This document shows positions 1 through 5,359 of a stretch of DNA of 5,581 bases, in pieces. The translations under genes were made by a program, and so were the position numbers. This DNA comes from CAZWDO01 sp964632485 [NCBI: uncultured bacterium] (GTDB lineage Bacteria; JAGOEH01). The notes beneath the pieces were generated by a model. The model was not told the origin of the DNA. It saw only the letters and a list, made by a program, of their open reading frames with translations, and ran no database searches. The stretch lies in the NCBI GenBank assembly GCA_964632485.1, contig CAZWDO010000049.1, positions 1-5,581 on the forward strand, written 5' to 3'. Each line of letters opens with the position of its first letter. Position 1 is the stretch's first letter.

Positions 1-990
1 GATCGCGCGCCGTTCCCCCGTCGGCTCGAGAATCCGTTCCAGCTTCTTATGATCCGAAGCAATGTTGATGTCCAATACTTCCGCCGGGGCTTTATACCCA
101 TTCCGGTATTCACTCAAAAAATAGAGAACCATGTCGCTGTTGTAAACCCGTGTTTCCGCATCGGGCGAAAACAGATAGCCGTTGTAATAGTCCCGCATCT
201 CCTGAATATCGATGGGATAGCCCAGATCGTCGATCAGGTATTGAACCTCTTCTTCGGTGAAACCCTGCATCTCGTTGAAATCTCCGCGCAGGGTCAATGA
301 TTTGGCGATATTGAAGCCGCTGGTGAGGCTGTCGAGGGTGATGGGCGAGACCCCGGTGATGAAAATGCGCTCGACGATCGGACCCGACGCTTCTTTGATC
401 ACCTCATAGAACTTGCGTATGAAACCGGTTTTCGAAACAACGTCCCGAAACAGGTCGTAATTGAAGCTGAAGAGTTCGTTGGCGAAATGGTCGTATTCGT
501 CGATCAACAGATAGATTTTCCGATCTCGCAGGTAGTGTTTACAATGCTCGACAAATTGGGTTAAAATCGATGCCGGCTCATCCGTAGGAGTAAATTGAAG
601 GTCAGGAAGCTGATAAGCAGTGAGGAAATTGTTTAGCGGTCCAGTAATTTTTATGTTGAAACTGTGTTTCAGTGTCGCTTCGTCGCTGGTCTGGATACCA
701 CTGAAATTGAAGCGCAGGATATAGTAGCTGTTACGCAAAGGCGTTGGGTTCCGCCCGATATAGAGATCGCCGAAAAGCCGATTGAAATCGTCCCGCCGCC
801 GGATGTCATAATAGGTGGCCAATGTGTCGAGCCACAGCGATTTGCCGAATTTACGCGGCCGCAGGAAGACCAGATAGGGTTCGCCAAGGCTTTCCAGCTT
901 TTCAATATACGGGGTTTTGTCGATGTAGTAATAATGCTGATCGCGAATTTGCGTGAAATACTGCAAACCGTACGGAATGCGTTTGGGCAT
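1..990 (-). CDS. AAA-ATPase-like protein (PF09820-type; usually fused to a PD-(D/E)XK nuclease domain), 3' end outside window
   Basis: The minus strand is open for 330 codons from ATG at 988-990 to the window edge, so the C-terminus is missing. The start MPKRIPYGLQYF is typical of the family, and a GGGAG Shine-Dalgarno lies at 998-1002, seven bases upstream. Visible motifs: a Walker A of this family's form (LRPRKFGKS, residues 43-51, Lys50), a Walker B (IYLLIDEYD, 159-167, Asp164-Glu165), a sensor-like strand FITGVSP (210-216), and the characteristic YYNGY (268-272). Family members are usually 500-600 residues, with an N-terminal ATPase region and a C-terminal PD-(D/E)XK nuclease-like domain; that second half would lie beyond position 1. 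The biological role is not established; such genes occur in many divergent copies in FCB and anaerobe genomes and are often regarded as mobile or defence-related. It has its own promoter and is visibly GC-richer than the other genes here. The family call is secure; the function is not. Confidence 0.93.
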   Translation of the reverse strand, partial: MPKRIPYGLQYFTQIRDQHYYYIDKTPYIEKLESLGEPYLVFLRPRKFGKSLWLDTLATYYDIRRRDDFNRLFGDLYIGRNPTPLRNSYYILRFNFSGIQTSDEATLKHSFNIKITGPLNNFLTAYQLPDLQFTPTDEPASILTQFVEHCKHYLRDRKIYLLIDEYDHFANELFSFNYDLFRDVVSKTGFIRKFYEVIKEASGPIVERIFITGVSPITLDSLTSGFNIAKSLTLRGDFNEMQGFTEEEVQYLIDDLGYPIDIQEMRDYYNGYLFSPDAETRVYNSDMVLYFLSEYRNGYKAPAEVLDINIASDHKKLERILEPTGERRAI

Positions 991-1028
991 GGCGACACTC
1001 CCGGTGAAAAGTGATGGCTTCCTATGCC

Positions 1029-1057
1029 AATATAATGCCGGTTCCGTCAGATGTCAA
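1029..1057 (-). promoter_or_regulatory. Sigma70-type promoter for the AAA-ATPase-like gene
   Basis: Read on the minus strand, a perfect TTGACA (1052-1057) is followed by a 17-bp spacer and TATATT (1029-1034). Transcription would start near 1022, leaving a leader of about 32 bases that carries the GGGAG ribosome binding site before the ATG at 990. Position, spacing and orientation all fit. The call rests on motif matching only. Confidence 0.75.
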
Positions 1058-1400
1058 GCAAAAAAAATATGTCAGCCAATAGGCAGGGAGATGGCTTTCA
1101 TCCCTCCGCCAGTTCATGGCGTTCTCTTTATCGGCTCTTTGGCGCTTCAGGTGTGTAGATAGTGGGGTGGGTGGATATTGGAAAAGAATTTGTCCGTCAT
1201 AAAGTAAATAATTTGTGAAAAGCTTATTGAAACCAAAACAGTTTTTCCGGTTTCTGATTTACCTCTGGTTTACAAATTGGCTCTAAATTAATTTCCCGGA
1301 CTTGCACTAGTCTGAAATAATTTTAGCCCTCGTTCTACACTTTCTGCAGAACCTAAATGGCCGAATGGTCTATCAATAATATTTTCGTTTCCACTAATTT
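1058..1400. other. Intergenic region without a convincing gene
   Basis: This stretch separates two minus-strand genes. GC content drops near 1160, from the richer ATPase side to the AT-rich side. Small inverted repeats are present: CGCCA/TGGCG at 1107-1121, GAAACC/GGTTTC at 1229-1254, and a 7-bp stem with one G-U pair at 1332-1352. None is followed by a proper T-run, so I do not call a terminator for the upstream gene at 1401. On the minus strand a reading frame different from the 1401-3197 gene stays open past that gene's stop until TAA near 1288. It may be a decayed gene end, but there is no start codon with a ribosome binding site. Confidence 0.5.
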
Positions 1401-3197
1401 TTATTTTACGAAAACCATTTTTTTTACTTCGGTATAATTTCCTGCGCTGAGTACATAGAAATAGATACCGTTCGAAATTTGAGAGGCGTTGAACTCATAT
1501 TCATACGCGCCAGCCGGCTGAATTTTATTAACCGCTTCAAGAATTATTTCCCCAAGTATATTAATAATTTTCAATTTTACATGCGATTGATGCTTCAATT
1601 CATATTTTATGGTTGTTGTTGGATTAAAGGGATTGGGAAAATTTTGAAACAACCTATGTTTATTCGATAATCCTATGTTTTCTTTGATATCTGTTGCTGA
1701 GTCGTCTTTGATACATCGGACAGAAAATCCCATTTTTTTCTCATAATAACCGCCTCTATCAACGTTCACCGCATCATTGAAAATACCTCTTGCCCAACCT
1801 TCTGAGGCGCTGCTCGCCGTTGAAGTCCACCAACTGCCAATGCTGTTAAGACCGATATAAGCCTCAAAATTGGCGCGATAACCTCCGGGAAGCGCCGAAA
1901 AACCAACTTCATTGGTTGCGCCGTTATTGGGATTTCCCCAATGAACAGTACCCGTTTCCTTTAATTTTCCGCCAGCAACACTTTCACCCCCTAATAAATC
2001 TGTTAATACCGTCCAATCCGCATCAGTCGCAACGCGCCAACCGTCGGGAGCTAAACCCCTGCTGTCGTTAACTGCATACCAATTATATAATCTGCCATAA
2101 TTCTCAGAATTACGGCTATCATTATTGTAATTGCAATAAGCTCCGGTTGTTGAATTTGCCCAAGCGCTATTTGATGAATCGTTCGGAATTAAATCACCGT
2201 TTCTATATTTTGTTGTTTTTAAATTTTCAACCATCCAAATCTGGGAACCAATTAGTATGGAATGATAAACATTGCCATCAACATCTATTATGGAAGAATC
2301 GCTAATTATTTCATCAATGAAATTTGCTTCCATCCAATAAGGATTGCCGCCCGCCCCATCAGGCATCCAGGCTTCAAAGAAAAAATACTTTCCATCCCGA
2401 GAGATAATAGGTGAAATTACATCACCGGAATTGATTGTTGAACCCAGGTTTATTGGAGTTGACCATGTCCCATCCAGTTTTTTTTTGCTTAAATACAAAT
2501 CCGTATTACCAAAACCGCCTGAGCGCCTTGATGCAAACATTATAAACCGTTCCGCCGGATCGATAAATGGCGTAAAATCCAATTGCGCGCTGCAAATTGC
2601 CATTAGTTTTTCCGGGGTTTGATATTGGCCATTAATAAAACGCCAAACGTAAATATCTTCTTCTCCGCTTTTACTTAGTTCAGCATAAACATTTCCATTA
2701 TCTGCAATCGAAAACTGCCAGCCAGTATAATAACCAGACGGAATATTTAAGTTCAACGGAACTGGTGATGACCATATTCCATTCGTTCTTGCCACTTTAA
2801 AAATAAAACCGTTGGAGCGGGGGGAAAGGAAATATAAAGTATCTTTGTGATTAGCAAAATACGGATTGTTATTTCCATAATTGTCATTGGAAAAAGGGGC
2901 TTTTTGGGGAGTAGTCCAATTTCCATTAATACATTCTGTACGCCATAATTCAACTCTTCCCGGATTATAGCGGTAGATTGAATAATACATTTCAGTTCCG
3001 TCCGGCGAGAATGCAGGCGTTCCATGATACTGCCATTGAGTATTTGCAACCATGTTATCAGGAACCAACCTTACCGGAGAGCTGCCGGGAAAAGCTTGAC
3101 CCAGATATGGAAGAGATTGTGAAAAAATGGTGGTTGCTGAAATTATTATAATACTTATCATCACAATGAAAATTGGAAATAGTTTTTTAATTTTCAA
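1401..3197 (-). CDS. Secreted PD40 beta-propeller / FISUMP protein with type IX secretion sorting domain
   Basis: This 598-residue exported protein has a modular layout. Residues 1-27 form a signal peptide: KIKK n-region, a very hydrophobic core, and cleavage probably near FSQ at 25-27. Residues about 58-290 contain PD40/WD40-like propeller blades, with SPDG at 64-67, NPYF..DTLYF near 111-123, a blade near 208-237 and SRDGKYFFF at 266-274. Residues about 305-497 match the Fibrobacter succinogenes major paralogous domain (FISUMP): IGSQIWMVENL (316-326), YGRLYNWYAV (367-376), APDGWRVATDADW (383-395), GGKLKETG (409-416), ATNEVGFSALPGGYR (427-441), WWTST (456-460) and GFSVRC (490-495). Residues about 517-598 are a type A T9SS C-terminal sorting domain, starting NFPNPFNPTTTIKY and ending KKMVFVK. 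The protein should cross the inner membrane by Sec and the outer membrane by T9SS, ending anchored or released outside. The ligand or role is unknown; propeller and FISUMP domains are usually binding modules. The gene is monocistronic as far as can be seen. Confidence 0.93.
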   Translation of the reverse strand: MKIKKLFPIFIVMISIIIISATTIFSQSLPYLGQAFPGSSPVRLVPDNMVANTQWQYHGTPAFSPDGTEMYYSIYRYNPGRVELWRTECINGNWTTPQKAPFSNDNYGNNNPYFANHKDTLYFLSPRSNGFIFKVARTNGIWSSPVPLNLNIPSGYYTGWQFSIADNGNVYAELSKSGEEDIYVWRFINGQYQTPEKLMAICSAQLDFTPFIDPAERFIMFASRRSGGFGNTDLYLSKKKLDGTWSTPINLGSTINSGDVISPIISRDGKYFFFEAWMPDGAGGNPYWMEANFIDEIISDSSIIDVDGNVYHSILIGSQIWMVENLKTTKYRNGDLIPNDSSNSAWANSTTGAYCNYNNDSRNSENYGRLYNWYAVNDSRGLAPDGWRVATDADWTVLTDLLGGESVAGGKLKETGTVHWGNPNNGATNEVGFSALPGGYRANFEAYIGLNSIGSWWTSTASSASEGWARGIFNDAVNVDRGGYYEKKMGFSVRCIKDDSATDIKENIGLSNKHRLFQNFPNPFNPTTTIKYELKHQSHVKLKIINILGEIILEAVNKIQPAGAYEYEFNASQISNGIYFYVLSAGNYTEVKKMVFVK

Positions 3198-3203
3198 AAT
3201 AGT

Positions 3204-3208
3204 TCCTT
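3204..3208 (-). promoter_or_regulatory. Ribosome binding site that fixes a TTG start
   Basis: On the minus strand AAGGA (within AGAAGGA) lies six bases before TTG at 3195-3197. The first in-frame ATG is codon 13, inside the hydrophobic core of the signal peptide. Starting there would remove the basic KIKK segment that export needs. The TTG start is therefore strongly preferred. Confidence 0.8.
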
Positions 3209-3253
3209 CTTTAGTGTTTCGATTCAGCGCAAAATGGAGAACAAAGATAAAAT

Positions 3254-3282
3254 AATGTAATACAAATCAAGTAAAAAGTCAA
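3254..3282 (-). promoter_or_regulatory. Sigma70-type promoter for the T9SS/FISUMP gene
   Basis: On the minus strand TTGACT (3277-3282), a 17-bp spacer and TACATT (3254-3259) form a near-consensus promoter. Transcription would start near 3247, giving a leader of about 50 bases before the TTG start codon at 3197. No other candidate this good lies between the gene and the remnant upstream. Confidence 0.7.
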
Positions 3283-3289
3283 GAATAAA

Positions 3290-3403
3290 TTAAGCTCCAA
3301 GATTGGTTCCACGGTTTTTATCCTTTCTTTTTTTAACCGCTTGATCAGGTTTGATCCAACGCCGCGCCAGATCGTCAATGGCCGATTCCTTGAACAAATG
3401 GGG
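3290..3403 (-). pseudogene. Unidentified C-terminal coding remnant
   Basis: On the minus strand a frame runs from just after a TGA at 3404-3406 to TAA at 3290-3292. It would encode about 37 residues, including DDLARRWIKPDQ and, near the end, KNRGTNLGA. There is no ATG, GTG or credible ribosome binding site. The codons (GAT CTG GCG CGG CGT) are GC-richer than the flanking DNA, which suggests the 3' tail of a gene of different origin whose 5' part is lost. I do not recognise the family. A chance open frame remains possible. Confidence 0.3.
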
Positions 3404-3526
3404 TCAAAAAATCAATCTACTCTATAGGTATTCATCGGTGATTGAATATAAGAGGAGATATGGAAAAAAAAAATGTAGGAAATGATGTGTCAGGGGCCAC
3501 ATGAAGTATTGAGAAATAAAATTTAC

Positions 3527-3555
3527 TTGACAACTGGCTGTAAATGCGCTATATT
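3527..3555 (+). promoter_or_regulatory. Sigma70-type promoter pointing toward fic
   Basis: A perfect TTGACA (3527-3532), a 17-bp spacer and TATATT (3550-3555) are preceded by an A/T-rich stretch that could act as an UP element. Transcription would begin near 3562. No intact gene follows for about 470 bases, so it either drives fic through a long leader or once served a gene now decayed. It is divergent from the promoter at 3254-3282. Confidence 0.65.
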
Positions 3556-3693
3556 AAATATAAAGGCTGTATAAATGATTGTAAGGTTTGGATTTGTCTT
3601 AATGATTATTAAGCAGGAGGAACCTTCAGGTATAATGTTACAACTATTTTAGGGAACTAAACGTTATAGGGCGTAAAACGTACTAAATTTAGA

Positions 3694-3719
3694 GTATATA
3701 CGCGATATGGTGTATATAC
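3694..3719. promoter_or_regulatory. Two identical 8-bp palindromes, possible operator pair
   Basis: GTATATAC, which is its own reverse complement, occurs at 3694-3701 and again at 3712-3719, 18 bp apart. Paired palindromes of this kind can be repressor sites, but the AT-rich background makes chance plausible. No regulator gene is present in the window. Confidence 0.25.
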
Positions 3720-3728
3720 AAAGGTTGT

Positions 3729-3841
3729 AGGACATGCCGAGGAGGTTTTTTAAGAAACGATATATATGTGTCAAAGAAAAAAGCGAAAAGGTATTTTTTA
3801 ATATAATAAGATTTGCCCGTTTTAAGACACCTGCATGTCCT
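3729..3841. repeat. Imperfect inverted repeat spanning 113 bp
   Basis: AGGACATGC at 3729-3737 is matched perfectly by its reverse complement GCATGTCCT at 3833-3841. Allowing small bulges, the match continues inward: AGG next to the left arm against CCT at 3830-3832, then TTAAG-type stretches in both arms. It could fold as a long hairpin in a transcript from the 3527-3555 promoter, or be the ends of a small degenerate mobile element. No flanking target duplication was recognised. Confidence 0.4.
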
Positions 3842-3905
3842 GTGCGGGAAAAAAAGAGGAGAATTTCGAATAAAATATAATCAATAAATGTAGCCGGTGA
3901 TATTA

Positions 3906-3947
3906 GGGTTAAACCCAAGCATCAAAAAGATTATTGGATTAAATCCA
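3906..3947. repeat. Two related palindromes 30 bp apart upstream of fic
   Basis: GGGTTAAACCC (3906-3916) and TGGATTAAATCCA (3935-3947) are odd-centred palindromes of similar sequence. Their centres, 3911 and 3941, are 30 bp apart, about three helical turns. In the gene X frame they encode the repeated peptide GLNP, so they may reflect a ten-codon tandem duplication instead of an operator. Both readings remain open. Confidence 0.35.
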
Positions 3948-3948
3948 G

Positions 3949-4037
3949 GAAAGGACATAACACTTGACCGGCTAAAAACAAATACCGCATTGCAGATGAA
4001 GGATGCGGGAATTGAATTTAAGGCGGTGTAGAACATG
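3949..4037 (+). repeat. 89-bp direct repeat, copy A (upstream of fic)
   Basis: Copy A matches copy B at 5271-5359 in 84 of 89 positions, offset 1322 bp, without gaps. Differences are at 3959, 3962, 3998, 4019 and 4034. The repeat comprises the last 27 codons of gene X except one base, its stop, the ribosome binding site and the ATG of the next gene. Similarity ends at the ATG, after which copies A and B run into unrelated genes. Confidence 0.95.
4020..4028 (+). promoter_or_regulatory. fic ribosome binding site, inside the end of gene X
   Basis: AAGGCGGTG differs at one base from the ideal AAGGAGGTG and ends six bases before the fic ATG at 4035. It overlaps the last three sense codons of gene X, so translation of X and fic would have been coupled. 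The same element is at 5342-5350 in copy B. Confidence 0.75.
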
Positions 4038-5150
4038 AAACCTTTTATCCCCCATGAATTTCCGCCGGAAAATCTGGATTGGCAAAAGTTAGTGCCGCTT
4101 ATCGGCAAGGCGAACGCCGCAATCTCCAGATATGATGGACTATTGCAAAGTTTAATTAATCCGGCTGTACTGCTTTCTCCAATTACAACCAATGAAGCGG
4201 TTTTATCGTCACGGATTGAAGGAACACAAGCCTCATTGGGAGAAGTTCTTGAGTACGATGCTGGACTTGATACCGGGAAATCAGCCTCAAAAAATGAAGA
4301 TATAAAAGAAATAAGTAACTATCGAAAAGTTTTGCGAATTGCCGAGGATGAGTTAAAAAAACGGCCAATTAGCCTTAATTTTATAAAATGCCTTCATGAG
4401 GTTCTGCTTGACAGCGTCCTCGGCAGAAATAAGGAACCTGGGCGATTCAGAAAAGACCAGAACTGGATAGGGAAAAAGGGTACACCCATTGAAAATGCCC
4501 GTTTTGTACCTCCAGACCCGTTTATTTTGCAGGAACATTTGGAAAAATGGGAAAAATTCTTACTGCAGGATGATTTCTCCGACCCTCTGGTACAGCTCGC
4601 CATTGTCCACGCCCAATTTGAGATACTGCACCCCTTTATGGACGGAAACGGCCGTATCGGCAGGCTTCTTATTCCACTGTTTCTTTATATGAAAAGATCT
4701 CTTAATAGTCCCATGTTTTATTTGAGCGAGTATCTGGAAACGCACCGGGACGATTATTACGACGGGTTATTAGCGATTACCTCGGAAAACAACTGGCAGG
4801 AATGGATAGAATATTTCTTGCAAGCCATTATAATACAATCAGGTACAAACATATCAAAAGCTAGAAATATCCTCGGCTTATATGAGAAACTGAAAGATGG
4901 ATTTATTAACACCACACATTCGCAATATGCTGTTCCTGCTCTGGATACCTTCTTTAAGGCTCCAATTATCAATACGGTTGATTTCATTAAATTGTCCGGT
5001 ATTCCAAATAAAGTAACCGTTAATGATTTATTACGAAAACTGGCAAAAACTGATATTATCAAAACCTTGCGGAAAGGTCGGGGCAGAATGCCGTCGGTAT
5101 ATGCCTTGCCTGATTTGCTTAATATAGCTGAAGGGAAAAAAATTCTATGA
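4035..5150 (+). CDS. Class II Fic-family protein adenylyltransferase (SoFic-like)
   Basis: This 371-residue protein has the full layout and length of SoFic-type enzymes (about 370 residues). The Fic N-terminal region covers about residues 5-90 and holds the autoinhibitory helix motif S58-S-R-I-E62-G63, matching [S/T]xxxE[G/N]; Glu62 would block the ATP gamma-phosphate site, which defines class II. The flap region NWIGKKGTPIENARFVPP (143-160) precedes the catalytic motif HPFMDGNGRIGR (199-210), with His199 as base, Asp203 for metal and Arg207/Arg210 for phosphates; no key residue is missing. Residues about 300-365 look like a winged-helix domain. Such enzymes transfer AMP from ATP to hydroxyl side chains of target proteins in the cytoplasm; the target here is unknown. 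The start is set by the AAGGCGGTG site and by the typical MKPFIPHEFPPENLDW opening. The gene lies three bases after the gene X stop, between two 89-bp direct repeats, and its stop overlaps a small ORF by ATGA. Confidence 0.96.
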   Translation: MKPFIPHEFPPENLDWQKLVPLIGKANAAISRYDGLLQSLINPAVLLSPITTNEAVLSSRIEGTQASLGEVLEYDAGLDTGKSASKNEDIKEISNYRKVLRIAEDELKKRPISLNFIKCLHEVLLDSVLGRNKEPGRFRKDQNWIGKKGTPIENARFVPPDPFILQEHLEKWEKFLLQDDFSDPLVQLAIVHAQFEILHPFMDGNGRIGRLLIPLFLYMKRSLNSPMFYLSEYLETHRDDYYDGLLAITSENNWQEWIEYFLQAIIIQSGTNISKARNILGLYEKLKDGFINTTHSQYAVPALDTFFKAPIINTVDFIKLSGIPNKVTVNDLLRKLAKTDIIKTLRKGRGRMPSVYALPDLLNIAEGKKIL

Positions 5151-5251
5151 TTTTGAGTAAAGCAAAATATCTACAAAGCAATTTGCGTAAATTATATAGC
5201 GTATTGTCTTACGCTAATATTTCTGCGGCTGATATACTTTACGAAAACTGA
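5147..5251 (+). CDS. Possible small ORF overlapping the end of fic
   Basis: ATG at 5147 overlaps the fic TGA in an ATGA arrangement typical of translational coupling. A weak AAGGG lies at 5131-5135, 11 bases upstream. The 34-residue product starts MILSKAKYLQ, is moderately basic and could form an amphipathic helix; it has no recognised domain. It ends at TGA 5249-5251. The same frame then stays open through the gene X tail of copy B to 5353, so the ORF may be the front part of a broken fusion. It may also be chance. Confidence 0.3.
   Translation: MILSKAKYLQSNLRKLYSVLSYANISAADILYEN
5197..5216 (+). other. Short hairpin after fic, weak terminator candidate
   Basis: TAGCGTA and TACGCTA form a perfect 7-bp stem around a 6-base loop. 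It is followed by AATATTT, not a strong T-run. It lies about 50 bases after the fic stop, within the small ORF. A weak terminator is possible but not well supported. Confidence 0.25.
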
Positions 5252-5353
5252 AAGAGATTATTCACTATCCGAAAGGACATTACGCTTGACCGGCTAAAAA
5301 CAAATACCGCATTGCAGATCAAGGATGCGGGAATTGAATTCAAGGCGGTGTAG
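5252..5353 (+). pseudogene. 3' fragment of unidentified gene X (copy B)
   Basis: This fragment encodes the same tail as copy A, from KDITL to GIEFKAV and TAG at 5351-5353, with one conservative change (Met to Ile at 5318-5320) and three silent ones. The residues before KDITL differ from copy A (FTIR here, LNPG in A), which marks the junction near 5270. There is no own start codon. The TAG is three bases before the ATG of the ATPase remnant, repeating the spacing seen before fic. Confidence 0.55.
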
Positions 5354-5359
5354 AATATG
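5271..5359 (+). repeat. 89-bp direct repeat, copy B (downstream of fic)
   Basis: This is the second copy of the repeat that begins at 3949. Besides the coding tail it carries the same AAGGCGGTG ribosome binding site (5342-5350) and ends on ATG 5357-5359, which here opens a different gene. With copy A it brackets a 1322-bp unit containing fic. Confidence 0.95.

Larger units (their letters stand above)
3404..3948. other. Gene-poor region between the secreted-protein gene and fic
   Basis: No convincing intact gene was found. Apparent starts with purine-rich leaders die quickly: ATG at 3460 after AGAGGAG, with only two bases of spacing and a 10-A run, stops after 13 codons. ATG at 3575 gives 25 codons with no ribosome binding site. 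An isolated AGGAGG at 3615-3620 has only a five-codon ORF 14 bases downstream. A 48-codon ORF at 3734-3880 is very basic and lacks a clear ribosome binding site. A perfect 6-bp hairpin (CTTAAT/ATTAAG) sits at 3598-3613. The region looks like worn accessory DNA, with the promoter, palindromes and inverted repeat listed separately. Confidence 0.6.
3894..4031 (+). pseudogene. 3' fragment of unidentified gene X (copy A)
   Basis: After an in-frame TAG at 3891-3893, a 45-residue frame runs to TAG at 4029-4031. It contains LGLNPSIKK, IIGLNPGKD and then the conserved tail beginning KDITLDRLKTNTALQ and ending GIEFKAV. Only a GTG at 3897 without a ribosome binding site could start it, so it is more likely a truncated gene end. 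The same tail recurs at 5252-5353 with differences only at wobble positions, which argues it was translated. The stop is three bases before the fic ATG, as in an operon. I cannot name the family. Confidence 0.55.

Noticed and set aside
664-1014. Overlapping ORFs on both strands at 664-1014 and 669-998, and plus-strand ORFs at 49-300 and 953-1162
   Set aside because: They are other-frame readings of the AAA-ATPase-like gene, which carries family motifs along its whole length, or of its promoter. They have no ribosome binding sites or recognisable domains.
1107-1121. CGCCA/TGGCG hairpin as a terminator
   Set aside because: The stem is only 5 bp, the following run is broken (TTCTCTTTA), and it points along the plus strand, where no gene precedes it.
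3460-3501. 13-codon ORF after AGAGGAG with a ten-A run
   Set aside because: Shine-Dalgarno spacing is too short and every frame after the A-run stops quickly. It is at best the front of a lost gene.
3734-3880. 48-codon plus-strand ORF rich in Lys and Arg
   Set aside because: It lies within the inverted-repeat region, has no clear ribosome binding site and resembles a translation of A-rich DNA.
3664-4192. Minus-strand ORFs at 3664-3918 and 3881-4192
   Set aside because: Neither has protein-like motifs. The first follows AT-rich non-coding DNA, and the second is antisense to the gene X tail and the start of fic.
5249-5251. TGA as a reassigned sense codon
   Set aside because: fic and the two minus-strand genes contain no internal TGA, and fic ends at TGA exactly where the family should end.
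3949-5359. The direct repeats as insertion-sequence ends or integron attC sites
   Set aside because: No transposase or integrase lies between them, they are not inverted, they have no terminal palindromes, and they are explained as a duplicated coding end.
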